A stretch of 64,000 nt of DNA from Syngnathus acus (Eukaryota; Chordata; Actinopteri; Syngnathiformes; Syngnathidae), in NCBI RefSeq assembly GCF_901709675.1, contig NC_051102.1:2138912-2202911 (forward strand). Direction: 5' to 3'. A program made the translations under genes and the position numbers. Under the pieces are notes generated by a model. That model did no database searches and was not told the origin of the DNA. It saw nothing but the letters and a program-made list of their open reading frames with translations. This document shows positions 1-12,066 of the stretch, piece by piece. Numbering within the stretch: the first letter of the stretch is position 1; every line of letters starts with the position of its first letter.

Positions 1-3000
1 AAGCGAGCAGCTTCATCTCGGTCTCTTTCAGCATTTTAGGTAAATGCTGCAGCTCTTCCACGCGAACCTGCAGCTGCTGTCTCACCTGACAGAGGGTTAG
101 ACTAAAGTCTCATCAAACCTGATTGATGGGCTCCGCTCTGCATGTCGCTTAAAAATGCCATTAATACATTTAAGACATCCTAAAATGGTCGCCAGCCAAT
201 CACAGGACATATTTGGTAAACAACAGAAAAAAAAAAAAAAAACCTCATCAGCTTTTGAATATTCTCCATCTTCCATTCTCTGACAATCCTGTGATAGGTT
301 TTGAAACTGAAGCCTCGCATTGCTCAACTCTGCTTCAAGTGCTGCAACCTGAAGAAGCACAGAGTTCAAATTATTAAGCCATTTGTTTTCAATCATTATC
401 CTATCTGACGTCAAGCGAGGGGTGGGGTGAACCCAGAATTTGATGCGGACCAATCACAGGTCAAACACTCTCATTGTCATACTAACCTGGCTTTGAAACT
501 GTTCAACAATGCGGTCCTTTTCACCCGACATACTCTTCTCTTGGACCAGGGCTGCCTCACATTCAGCAAGTTGCTCCTCCAACTGGGCAAAGGACAGCCG
601 TGACACACACACACACACACACAGATTACGTAGATTTTGTGACACTTTTAAAGGTGGCACATTGTGGAAAATTGACTTATAGGAATAGATATAAATCAAC
701 GGTGTCTCTTGAGCACAAAAGTTTGCACATCCCTCGGTTTGATTTTAGAGGTGTGTCCAACCGAGTTGTACCTTGAGCGTGGCGTAACTGCCGCTGTCGT
801 TCTCCTTTTCCACTTCACAGCTTTGGAACTGCTGCGCCACACCGTCATGTCTCGCGGGGATATCCACCGTCTCCTCCACTCTCTCTCCTTGCGGCTCCTC
901 CCTTTCGGAGCTGCACCCCCTAGCTTTCTCCATTGCCCTCTTCTTTCGTTTTCTTGTCTTTTCCTGCCTCTCTTCACGTTCCTTCTCCCACTCTCTCCTC
1001 TTCTTCTCACCCTCCGCCCTTTCCTTCACCCATTCCTTTTCCTGGTCTTCCCACTCCCACCTTTCCTTCTCCCTCTCCGCCCTTTCCCTCACCCCTTCCT
1101 TCTCCCGGGTTTCCCACTCCTCCTTCTCCCGGTCTTCAAACTCTCTTCTCTCCTTCTCCACCTTTGCCTTCCCCCAGTCTTCCTCCCTATCCTCCTGCTC
1201 CTTCCTTTCCTTAAATTCCTTTTCCCATTCCTTCACCATTGCTGTCTGCCTCTGCATGTCCTTCTGAAGTCTTATTGGGATGCCGATGACTTGCCTTCAA
1301 GGATCAAAGTTAAAGGAGACATATCAGTGTTTCTGTCAGCAGAAGTCTAATGTAATGCTTTTTTTATGCAACTTCAAACAAATTGAATAACCAAGTCCTA
1401 ACTTACTTTTGCAGTAACTCCACGTGAGCAGTTAGTTTGTGCTTGTCCTCGGTCAGCTGCTCTTTCTCCAGCTTCCACGTCTCACTCTTTTCTTGGAGAG
1501 TTGACAGCTGGGCGTGCTGCTCCAGGATAAAAAATGTTTCCAGTCTGCGACGAGAGTCAAGAGTATGGACAGCGGTCTCACCTTCTCCTGCAGCTGACTC
1601 AAGCATTTGTTGAGGGTGGCCTCGAAGCGCTCGGCTTTCTGCTTGTGCACACGCGAGGCCTTTTTGAGGGCTTCCTTCTCCTGCGAGGTCTGCTCGGTCA
1701 GAGCCGTCAGGGACGCTTTCAGGTCGTCTATCTCTGCCTTGTGTTGAGTCAGGGATCGCTCAAGTGTCTAGAAAAGGAGCATGTGGTACAACATGATGAC
1801 TTTAGGGGCGGGGAGGGGGGAACAGATTGAGAGCTTCTTACCCGCACTTGCACGGTCAGTCGATTGTTTTCCGCCTCCTTGTTGCGAAGCTGCCCCTGTA
1901 TACGGGCGCGAGTGCCTTCTGCATATTTAGCTATGTTAAGAGCACTTTTGATGTTCTCCTGTGGTCATCGGAAATGAGAAGGAATTTTTAAATAGGGCTA
2001 TTTTTCCATCAACCTTTGAGCCGAGTAAAAGACAATGAAAACACATACAGTATTACGCTCACCTGTTCCTTTTGCTGCAGAAACATCAGCTCCTCCGCCC
2101 TTTTTTCTGTTACATCAAGGTCACCTTTTAGAAGCTGCAGAGGATAAATACAACAGATATGACACACTACCTGGACAAAGGTATTGGGACACAAGGCTAT
2201 ATCATCTAAATGTAAAGTATATGTGTTCCCTTGGAAGATTTTGGAGTGAAAAACTATTTTGAACATCTGCCTCACAGTTTTGAGATTCTGGCTTTACTTG
2301 TGTGCTTTCTTCGAATAACACACCTGATTTTCACGTTCAATCTGTAGGATTTTAGTCAGCAAAGCATCAATCTTGGTGCTCGCATCGATGCGATTAGCCT
2401 GGTTATACAGAAAAAAAACATTTGTAAACTTTCCATGAAAGGCTGATCATCAAATGCATAACCACCAACCTCCTCATCCAGAAGCTGGTTCAGTCTTTTT
2501 CGCACAACCTGGTTGAGTTGACGAAAGTCCTCCATCTTCTGGAGCAAAAGTCCTCTCTGCTTCACCATGCGCTGTTTGTTGACTGCGGATGGTTGTGAAT
2601 CCTTTGATAAACCAGAAGCGAAAACATGAGGGATCTGCAGTACTTTGTTTGCTCTGGACACAACGCAAGTCGAAACATACTTTCAGGACGTCTTTGAACG
2701 ACGCAATCTGCATGGCTGCAGAGATGATGGCAGCTTCGGCATCCAACAGTCTCTTCATGAATGATCCAAATCCTTTGTCATTGTCATCAGTATTACGTGG
2801 ACTATATGGAATATGGAGCAAAAGAATAGCCGAGGGTCATTTTTGAGGCCACTTGTGGTTGTCACTCCACAATGACAGACTTCTGAGTACGCATGCTATG
2901 TATGTATGCATGTTCCTCACCAGTGGATCTCAACCTGTGGAGTTCTGTTGCCACTAGAGCTCATCCAGATGGTCTTGGGGGCTTCATGAGAGCTTTCGAG

Positions 3001-3072
3001 GCCTCCACAAGTCAGTGTCACACCAAAACTGCAGCCAGGAGGCTGACTCTGCCGTTCATCCTCGGGACACAT
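1..3072 (-). CDS. odf2: ODF2/cenexin-family coiled-coil protein, 3' end beyond window
   Basis: ODF2/cenexin is a structural coiled-coil protein of mother-centriole appendages and sperm-tail outer dense fibres. Coding exons, all minus: 3072-2921, 2801-2681, 2601-2470, 2398-2324, 2134-2063, 1958-1842, 1767-1582, 1519-1407, 1294-772, 582-487, 348-244, 85-<1. Every junction keeps frame with GT-AG sites (about 592 codons visible). Family hallmarks recalled from human ODF2: FKDVLK, LLLQKMEDFRQLN, QLRNKEAENNRL, LERSLTQHKAEIDDLK and ELQHLPKMLKETE, in the expected order. Start M (MCPEDERQ) is the first ATG after an acceptor at 3078; a non-coding exon probably ends at 3338 (donor GTGAGTA). One stretch (KKASRVHKQ) is nearer ODF2L, so which paralogue is not settled. 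The exon at 1294-772 carries a large Glu/Lys/Arg insertion. The 348-244 donor (GTTTTTT) is weak. Confidence 0.85.
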
Positions 3073-3798
3073 AATACCTGTCATGAATGCAAGAATAAAA
3101 AAAGACACCGAACATTGTAAACATGCACTCAGTTGAATGAAAGTATTATCGTTTGTGTCGTCAAGGGAGATGAGCGAAGCGTGGTGTAACGCCCTCCCAG
3201 CCGCCCCTTTATGACGTTTAAACATTTCATTTAAATCAAATTGTGAACCTTACCGTACACAAGTAACCGCGTAAGCGACAGCTTCGCTATAATCAATTGC
3301 TAATAAGCAGTATGTTGTTAATAAATACATTACTCACGGATTTGGTTTCGTTTCGTATGGCGAACACTCCAAAACACCCGCCCACTTCATCAAGCTCGGT
3401 GATTTGAAGGTGATTGGCTAGTCGAGGGACCATACCGTTACGTCACGACTTTCCCTCGTCTTCGATTCGTTTCACAGGAGGAAACGTAGGCGGTGCTTCG
3501 CTGTCTTTAATTCCCTGACAACCAATGAGCAGACAGCGACGCAGCCATTGGCTGAAACCATAGAAACTAAACGGAAGTTTACAGTCGCGGGATCGGCTAA
3601 CAAGCAAAGCTACAAAGATTTACGAGTATTTGTTTTTATTTTGTTATTTTCTACTAGCTGAACGTTTCAAAATTAACATTGAATCAACATACAGGCGTAT
3701 ATCACTGACGCAACTGACACTTGCTGAAGAAAACGCGCAGCTGTGGCTTAAATCGCAGTTAGCTTGACGGCTAATGCATCTCGAGCCTTGTCACCACA
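3073..3798. promoter_or_regulatory. Bidirectional promoter region between odf2 and ift22
   Basis: The two start codons are head-to-head and 726 bases apart. Visible elements: CCAAT boxes in either orientation near 3411 (ATTGG), 3520 (CCAAT) and 3547 (ATTGG), and an X-box-like inverted half-site pair GAAACC-AT-AGAAAC at 3554-3567 that resembles the RFX consensus with mismatches. No TATA box was seen. RFX X-boxes drive ciliary genes in vertebrates, and both flanking genes are ciliary/centriolar, so shared regulation is a reasonable inference. The odf2 5' non-coding exon lies around 3338-3400. Confidence 0.6.
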
Positions 3799-4773
3799 AT
3801 GTTCAAAGCTAAAATACTGCTAATTGGGCCAAATGAGGTAAGTAAATATACACAACGTAGCTGTTAGTTCACATGTGTTCGGTTATAACTGCAGTAAATG
3901 ACAAATCAATAAACACTACCCACATTTTCTGTAAATATGTAATGGACCTCTCAAAATTTGTAATGCAACGATTTCCATTTCAGAGTGGCAAAACCGTCCT
4001 CGCAAATTTTCTCTCGGACGCAACAGAAAACGTGGGAGGCGAATACAGACCCACTCAAGCAGTCAGGTACGAGCTACATGACAATCCACAAATGTCAACA
4101 ACTTTCTTGTTTGAGGTACAAGTAATTGCATTAATATATTAATAGTGGTAGTTTTCTGATGTTTTGTATTTATATATTTTTGTTTGCAGGATACTAGAAT
4201 TTGAATCACAACTGGATGGTTATGGTGATGTAAAATCATGCGAGGTTGAGCTCTGGGACTGTTCCGGCGACTTCAAGTGTGTTCAATAAACCTTTATATC
4301 ACTTAATTCCCATCATGAAGATACATTTGATGTTACAACCTTTTCAGATTTGAATCATGCTGGCCTGCGCTTACCAAGGACTGCAGCGGTGTGGTGATCA
4401 TTTTTAACCCCGACGTTCCCAGCCACTTGAAAGAAATTGAGACCTGGCACTCGATGTTCATCTCCTCGCAGGGCTTGCAGGACAGCCAGTGTCTGCTCAT
4501 TGCACATCACAAGCCCGGCAGTGCAATAGAAGAAGGTCGACTGCCTTTAGGTAATCTCTTTTCAAAGCCTTCTATATTTTAAATGAAGTAGGCCTCACAA
4601 ATGTTTTTGTTTTTCTGAATGCAGCTTCACAGCTGAGCAGGCTTCCACTCATTCACTCTGAAATGGAGGAAGAGCCCGAGGACCTGAGGCGAGCTTTCTG
4701 CAGATACTTGGGGAAAGTTGTGAATACACTTTCAGAAAGTCGGGAACGGGAGGAGATGTCCATCATCACATAG
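3799..4773 (+). CDS. ift22: Intraflagellar transport protein 22 (RABL5), complete
   Basis: Small Rab-like GTPase of the IFT-B complex that moves cargo along cilia. Exons: 3799-3837, 3984-4066, 4190-4276, 4348-4550, 4625-4773. Joined length is 561 nt, giving 186 residues plus stop (human about 185). The P-loop reads GPNESGKT across the exon 1/2 junction. Other family signatures: RILEFES, ELWDCSGDFKFESCWPAL, GVVIIFNPDVPSH, LLIAHHKPGS and the C-terminal ESREREEMSIIT, which nearly matches the human ending. All introns are GT-AG and 70-150 bases long. The start follows the only ATG that reads into the P-loop. A possible polyadenylation signal AATAAA lies at 5142. Confidence 0.97.
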
Positions 4774-6160
4774 CAACAAAATATCTTGAAAAATATCAGG
4801 TAGTTTACATTTTTATTCCCTTGAACATATCCTGACAAAGACTTACTGTACATATACTTTTTTATGTTGTTTAGAACAGGGGTCACCAGCCTTTTTGAAA
4901 TTAAATTAATATATATAATATCCATTTGCAACACTACAACTCAAGCAAAGTCAAAGGGAAGACAGAATAGTAAGGACAAAAACAACTGTAATAGTTCACC
5001 TCTATAAATCTATAAAATTGTTTACACTTTCAGTCACTCCTACAACATTTCTTGGAAATCACAATCTCCCTTTACTGGTGAGCTAACTGTTGCCTGCTGG
5101 TGACCCTTGGTGGAGAACATTATATCATAAACGTGATTGTAAATAAATATACTATGTAGACTATGCGACATATTTTTGTTATGATTTACAAGTAATCATC
5201 CACCATTTACATAATCCAAAGTACATATCCTCATAAGACATCTTCGGAAGCTTTAGCCAAAAATTGATTACATCGGGCCAAAGCACATTTTCTCACTTGC
5301 TGGGGCGATTTTGTGACGGTTTGGTGAAACTGCTAGATAGGGCTTTTCAGCATCCTTTAATGTGTTGAATAAATTGGTTTCTCACTTCATAAAGAGAATA
5401 CACTCTATATCTAGAGTGCCTTTTACATGTGACATAGATGAGGTGAATGAGTCATTGTTTCAAATGGGCAGACGGGAAGACAAAAAAAGAGCTGAGTGTG
5501 ACTAAGATAGCAAATATTAATTTTGTTATGATCTGAATCTATACGAGTCAGATAACCTCTATTAGATTTTCCCAATGGCACACATACACACTTGATATGA
5601 TCAAATGGGCCAGCAATCGTTTGGGTTAGTCAAGGAAGCTTAAAGGTCGTCGTCTCTTAACCTCTCGTTGCAATTTCCGAATTGGCTCTAGGCATATCTT
5701 CTATCACTATCATCATCAAAGTAAGACTGTCGGAAACAGACTAGGCGAGCAATATCGCAAATGGATTCAAGCATTATTTTTTTTTTATCCGTATGCATAC
5801 TGCAAGAGATAATACTAAAGAGGATTGTTTGCATAGCCTCATACCTCTGGAAATGTGATTAACCAGTGTCTTATCTTTTAATTGTCACTGCATGAATGGA
5901 TTCTTCATATTGGAGGTCCGACATCAACTGCTTTCCAATACTGCTTTTGTGTTTGCAAGAGCTCTACTTAAGTATATTTGGAAGCGCTTGTCCATTTATC
6001 ATTTATCTGTTTGTTTCTTTGCTAACTCCTGCGGTAATTCTTATATGACTATTTTTCACATTAGCATTGTTTTTTTTACTTTTAAACTTTTTTCATTTTT
6101 TTTAATGGATTTTTTTACCCTCCAAACATAGCAGGTCAATTTGATACCCAAACAGCTTAT
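4774..6160. other. ift22 3' UTR and non-coding AT-rich DNA
   Basis: ift22 3' UTR, probably ending just after AATAAA at 5142. A phrase at 4876-4900 (GGGGTCACCAGCC) resembles the edge of a dispersed fish repeat. No coding exon is recognisable; short ORFs here are T-rich with no family signature. Confidence 0.5.
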
Positions 6161-6169
6161 TTTTAGTTT

Positions 6170-6600
6170 CATCGGACTACAGCACCTTCTTGGGCCACTT
6201 CAATATTTCACTTCTTTTTTTGGCACAGCATGAATCCCAACTGTTTTCGGGCAATTAATATCCAAATTGCCTTCAGATGATTGCTAAGGTCTTGCCATGT
6301 ACTTTGAGGCTGCTTCCTTACCTCTTTTTCCGGTGATGATCCTCACTCCATGAGGTAGGATTTTGCATGGAGCGCCATTGCGAGAGCAATCAATGGTTAT
6401 TTTGTGTGTCTTCCACTCTGAAATGATGGCGCTATTAGATGCCAGCTTCTCACTGTTAGGGTTTGCACCCTAACACTCACCAGGCCTTTTGATGACGGTA
6501 TTGCACATTCCAGTCTTGTGCCTGTCTATAGTCCGCTGACAACTGTTTGGCAGCTCTTTAGTCTTTCAGATGGTGGTATCAAAACCGGACGTTATGTATT
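6170..6600 (-). mobile_element. Degenerate Tc1/mariner-like transposon remnant
   Basis: On the minus strand this matches, with many substitutions, the 5' coding part of fish Tc1-like elements: the AGAGCTGCC phrase near 6555, the region around 6340-6420 (GATGATCCTCACTCCATGAGG, GGTTATTTTGTGTGTCTTCCA) and ATCGGACTACAGCACCTTCTTG at about 6172. The reading frame is destroyed and terminal repeats are not identifiable. Family assignment is from memory of the Tc1 consensus. Confidence 0.5.
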
Positions 6601-6724
6601 AGATATTCCTTGAACAGGTATGCTTCACATGCACGATGTGATGAGATTAGCAGTGCTAATAGGCTGATTGTCCACAGCTATGAGTAGGACAAAAAAAATA
6701 GAAGGTACCACTCTATTATACTAG

Positions 6725-8045
6725 TTGTAATTAGACAATTCAGCGATTTCATTTTTTTCAAACTCATTTTATTGACATGTAAGAAGCAAAAGTTACATTT
6801 TTCATGGGATGGTGACGGGCGGCGTATCCGTTGCCATTTCGAGGGGGCCTAACTCCGGTTCCTGCTGAACTGAGCCAGTGCTTGGTGAACATCCAACTGT
6901 TATCAGCTCAGTAGGCACAGGAGGTTGAGCCCAGACAACCGCGCACCGCCGCCTGTTTGCCACTAGGGGGAGAGGTAGAGCATACGCAAGCAAAACTTGC
7001 CACCGTGGCCAGGTTTCCCTGGAAATTGTAACTGGTGGTCGGTCATTCCCAAACTGTGCCGTGTCATCAGGTGTGCTGTGGGAAATTTCACTTCACTTGT
7101 CCCAAAATAATTTCCCACCTTTGTTTATCTGGCATGCTATAAATGAGTTGTGACAGGCAGCACAACTATTTGCTCTTCCACTCTATGGCAAATGTTACAT
7201 AAAGTTCGAGTAAATTGAAACATCTTTCAACTAACATTTTTTGGGTTTTTTGGCAAATACTTTTTATTTTTGTATTTTTTTTATTTTTATTGATGGTATT
7301 TATTCCTCATTATAGCTCTAATGTGATGAACATGTCATAGCTTTCCATCTATAGAAAAGAACATAAAATGGATTATTTCCTCACGTTTGGCTTGGATTTC
7401 CCTCGGTTGTTGGCTGCGAGCTTTTTCACTGCTCCTTTTATGACAAATACCTTACATAAGAGTATCAGCAGCGTTGCGGTCGAAGTGGCCGGGATTCGTA
7501 AAGCTTTACATTCACAGTAAACAAACACACACACACATGTCACCTTGGATGCAGCTTCCGTTGTTGACCACCCAGATAGCAATTGCGCTCAGAGTTCACA
7601 ATTACGCTGCTACTTGTTTCCCTCGCCCCCGATGAGACATTTCCTGTATTTCCTTCCGGTGTGTGACTCAGCCATCCCTCCTTCTATGCTCTGCCATACT
7701 GCAGCTTCTTAAGCCAACATGTCCCAAAGAAGTCCAAACAAAGCCCAAAGGACACTCTTAAAGCAGCCTTAACAGAACTTTTTAAGCCTCACGTCCTCTC
7801 AACATTTCCACCCAACTTGACCTGGATAAAACAAAGCCCATCACATACTTTTAAAGCAGTCTTTACGAAACTCGTATGCACTTCAATATACTGAATTAGC
7901 AGTAACAGTCATAGTAAAGAACCAATTGGTACTTTTAGATCATTTTTTTTATTAATACAACTTTTAAAGCCACAGATCCCTTTCACCATCTTGACAGTTA
8001 GCACCAGTCAGATTTTTAATCTACACCTTTCAATGCTTTGACAGA
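6725..8045. other. Non-coding; fragment of a dispersed repeat near 7050-7150
   Basis: No gene recognised. The stretch at 7055-7095, with GTGTCATCAGGTGTGCTGTGG, resembles a phrase common in vertebrate hAT-type repeats, but I see no paired terminal repeats. Confidence 0.3.
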
Positions 8046-8051
8046 GTTGCT

Positions 8052-8110
8052 CCCCCCCCCCCCCCCCCCCCCCCATACACACACACACACACACACACGC
8101 ACACACACTA
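8052..8110. repeat. Poly-C run followed by (CA)n
   Basis: About 23 consecutive C at 8052-8074, then an interrupted CA dinucleotide repeat to about 8110. Directly visible. Confidence 0.95.
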
Positions 8111-11100
8111 ACACATTAAAAAAAAAGTCAAATGCTTTTTTTTGCTACTATAGCAGTCGACTGGGCAACGTGTAGCGCCTAACTTCATAATAGTTGATCC
8201 CACGTTGACTCTTTGCAGCTGTTACAACAGCGGCGCTTCAAAACGCTGGAAAGGCTCGCGAGAAGCGGAACTTAGCCACTGTGAACACAGGATTTTCTAC
8301 TGAACTGTTCACGGAGCAAGCTAAGTCCTGCGCCTCGTCCAAACTCTTGAGGCATCCAGATGGTTTGTGCTACAGTGTGGCATATTATTCCTATTCCCAA
8401 AAGCCTTCAAATGGAAGATTTTCAACAACAACTTTGTCATGGATTGCCTAAATTATAGGCAGCAGTTTGGGAATGTCGCTGTAATGTTGATTAGTGAGCC
8501 TCGCGCACGAACGTGATTACAAAAACTCCAAAAGCTGCTTTCTAAATAAATCCCTGACAATTACAATTTAAATTTACAAGGTATTATTACTACACCATTA
8601 AATAAACTAATTTTCATCAACTTTCCAAAGTTTGTCCACCCCATGTTAGAGCCAACATTGTCTCTTGTCCATTTTACGAGAATAAACATTTTAAGTACCT
8701 AACATTTAATATGTTGTATACCAAAATTCCCCACCTAAATGTTCTGTGTTAAAAAAAAAAAAAAAGGGAATATGTTCGATACAGTCGAGGTGTACCTAAT
8801 GTAGTGGCAGCTGAGTGCATTCTGTTCCGGTTGAGATTGCCGTGTGCGTTACAGTTGTAACCGGTTGGAAATCCCTGGCAATGTGATTTTCATTACATCA
8901 AAAAAACAAATCACTCTGCCAGGAATCCCTCCGACTAAACCGGCCTCCTCCCACAATCCTGCTCGGCAGACAGCAACCTCCAGCCAACATCCGTCCACAC
9001 CTAAAAGGATAAAAAAAAACAGACCAAAGAAAAGATGAGGAGAGAGAACAAAGTGAGCACTGGAGTGGCAGATGATCCATCTCCTCACTTGTTCATTACA
9101 GCACACACACAGACTTAAACCCCTTTTGAAATGTTGACACTTGGACACACACAAAGCACACCTCTCCACCTGAATAAGCACAACTCTGTGTAAACTCTGT
9201 CAACATGAACTGTACTGTATGTGAATGGTGGATCCGGTTTGCATACCCCTAGTTTATTCAAATGCGAGACAAAGTTTTTCTTAACAGCTCCTGCAAAATT
9301 AGGCGTCTTGAGTTGGCACTACTCCCCCTCCACTAGACATGCCTTAATAAAAACCTCAATGGACTTTTGGATTCTTTTATAGCAGTTTTTTATCAAACTT
9401 CATAAACCACACCCTTTATGACCAATAAAGAGTTGGTGCACATCCTCACTTCTGCACACACCCTAAATACTCCAAACTAAGCCCGATAGATAGCAGTCCA
9501 TAAAACTTCAAAAGCCACGTACCTGACTCAAGAATAACACGAAATATCCTACTAATTCTACTAAAGTATGATGAGAGCAAATCCCCAATTGTATCTATTC
9601 CCCCCCCCTCACATCTGTCCAAATGATCACATACACAAGTCATCAGCAGCAACACAGGGAACATAAAAAAAAGTATCTTCATCATATTTTGGATCAGCTA
9701 ATGATGATGAAATAAAGACATGAGTATCAAAGTGACCTTTTTCCCCTCCATCCTGCTTCCAGTTGTCTGCCATTTCCCCACAGTTCTATTGAAGGCTTGA
9801 GGCTTAGCTCATTGCTTAATATTTATTGCCACCCCCCTGCCCCACTTCTCTTTCACAGCCCTCATATGAGCAATTCTCCAAAGCGCTCGGCAGCTGTTTT
9901 CTATGAAAACTCCGTGCTGCTGCTGGCGGCAGATAAAGCGATGTAAAGGTAGCAGCGAGCCTCGTTCGATGAGAGCAAAAAAATAAAAGCGAGTAATGTT
10001 TGCGATGAAAACATAACCTCAGATGAACACTCGTGTGGCTTTATACACACTCAATGTGCAAACAAGATACGGCTTGCAATATTGCGCCACAAAGCGGGTT
10101 TGCTTTCCTGGCCCGTACAGGTCGCGAAATGGAAAAAAAACACAGAAGTCAAAGAAGTGACGGAAATGAAATGAGTTCAGTTGTAAACTGCTGCAATCTT
10201 TGGAAATCCACATCATAATTGGCTGACATTGTGTTTCTGTATTAATTGCAGAGACTAAAATAGCAAAAGACACTTTGGTGTAGCACTGCTGTCAAAAATG
10301 CTCCTGTGCAAATTTTAATGATAGTGACAAAAAAACAAAAACAAAAAAGACATGACATGATCTCCTAAAAATTAAACTTTCATTTGGGCTCTAATACTCC
10401 TTCATACCGGTCGAAGCAAAGCTGTATGAATGGAAACAGTTTTGGGAAAACCTGCAAAAACGTCACTATAATATCAAATAGTGTGTTGGCAGCGTTTTGC
10501 GTACACTTTGTTCTCACTAACGTCTCAGTCCTCTGTCGAGTTTATCAGGATCCGCAAGTGGTTGACAAAAACAGCCTCAGGCGGGCTTGTCGTTTCGGGG
10601 CTCGGCTCCGTCACGGGAACTCAATGATCCTCTGATGACTGCGTTTGCATGTCTCTCACGCTCTCTCTGTCTCTGTGTGGTATTTTTGGACAGTGATGTG
10701 CTCTGACGCCGTCCCACTGTACTACATTCATGGGCACGCAGCCATACAGATTGGCCACACCTAAAGTAAAACGCTGCCTAACAAAATGAAATGTGCATTG
10801 ATTTTAAACCCGCACCCCTGAGGCTTAATTAATTGTCTTTCAGACATAATCACGTGGCAATGGTGGAATAAAGTTGTCACATTTCAAGCAGCATTCAGCA
10901 TTGCTAACTGCTAGCTTGCGGCTGCCCCCAGGCAACAACTTTGTAACAACTACACCAGCCGCCACTGACCTGGAGGGGCTCCAAGCTGCCTGAGCTGCAT
11001 TTCATTTTCCAATATGAAGACCTTAATTATTTAAGTATTTAATTATTATTGAATTTTATGACAATGAGCTGAGCCATTTTGGACACAACATAAAGGTTCA

Positions 11101-11129
11101 TGTTAAGAATTAAGGAGGACTGTCATTTC

Positions 11130-11240
11130 TTGCCTTAAGTATCTGTGACTGGTGTCGGCAGCCTCTACGAGTACCCTATATCCTAAAATAAGGCCAGTAT
11201 CGGCCCGATATCGATATGTGGTATCGGTATTTACCCCAAG
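11130..11240. repeat. TATCGG-type dispersed repeat remnant
   Basis: Contains CAGTATCGGCCCGATATCG and GGTATCGGTA. Such phrases recur in a common fish interspersed repeat. Class and boundaries are not determinable from one copy. Confidence 0.35.
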
Positions 11241-12030
11241 AATAATCATGAACCAAACAAGAGGGCTTTGACCTTGGGCCGAAATTATAATAAAGAGTCC
11301 CCAGTCCCCTTTTGTATGGCGTTCTGCTTTAACAACACTGAAAACAAAAAGAAAATACAAGCCCATAGAACACAAGGGAACTCGATAGCATCCATTTTTC
11401 ATTCCAACACCTCCCCATCCTGAGAAGGCCTGGTGCTCATGTTCACCCCCCCCCCCTCCCCTGACTTGAATAACTGTCACAAGTGCTGGCTTGCTCTTTA
11501 AAACAGCAGCAAAAGAAAGAAAATGCTCTTGGGTCACACCCGTCGTGCTACATTGCCCAGCCCTAAACACTTGCGCCAAGTTGGGACTTTTAACAAGCCG
11601 CCCTCATGACTTCCAAGCAATCCATGCTGCTCATCAGCTCCTCTCCTCCCTCCTTGAAGGGCGACCAGCCAGGGCCTTTCTCTTGTGATTATCCCGTGAT
11701 TTGAACGGTCGACTCAACACTTTTTTGGCGGCAGGCCAAGAGCCCACAAGATCGGTCTGGGCTTAGCACAGTTCTTATCCTAGGGTGACCTTAGGCTATT
11801 TGTAACCTGTCTTGAAAAAAAAGTGGTATTTGATACCGATGCTGTTGTGCCTTTTTTTTTTTTTTTGCTCCTTATGTTCAAAGATTTGGATGAGCATGAA
11901 AGGCTTTCATTCCATTTTGACATATTTCTGCTTCAGGCAAAGACAAAAATGGCAGCATAGTCTTTACTTCACCAATGATGTCATTTGTAATGCTTGTCTG
12001 TCTCCATATTTGCTACCTATTTGTGACCGA

Positions 12031-12066
12031 CACACGCACGCACACACACACACACACACACACACA
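12031..12066. repeat. (CA)n microsatellite
   Basis: CACGCACGCACACAC dinucleotide tract, directly visible. Confidence 0.95.

Noticed and set aside
709-1350. 213-codon plus-strand frame rich in Leu, Pro and Phe
   Set aside because: It is the complement of the Glu/Lys-rich odf2 exon, which has splice sites and family context; the plus frame has neither.
8052-8110. Poly-C/(CA)n as a functional replication or recombination element
   Set aside because: Simple slippage tracts are common in fish genomes and nothing nearby suggests function.
11103-11579. 158-codon minus-strand frame
   Set aside because: Includes a TATCGG-repeat remnant and a C run; no recognised domain or splice context.
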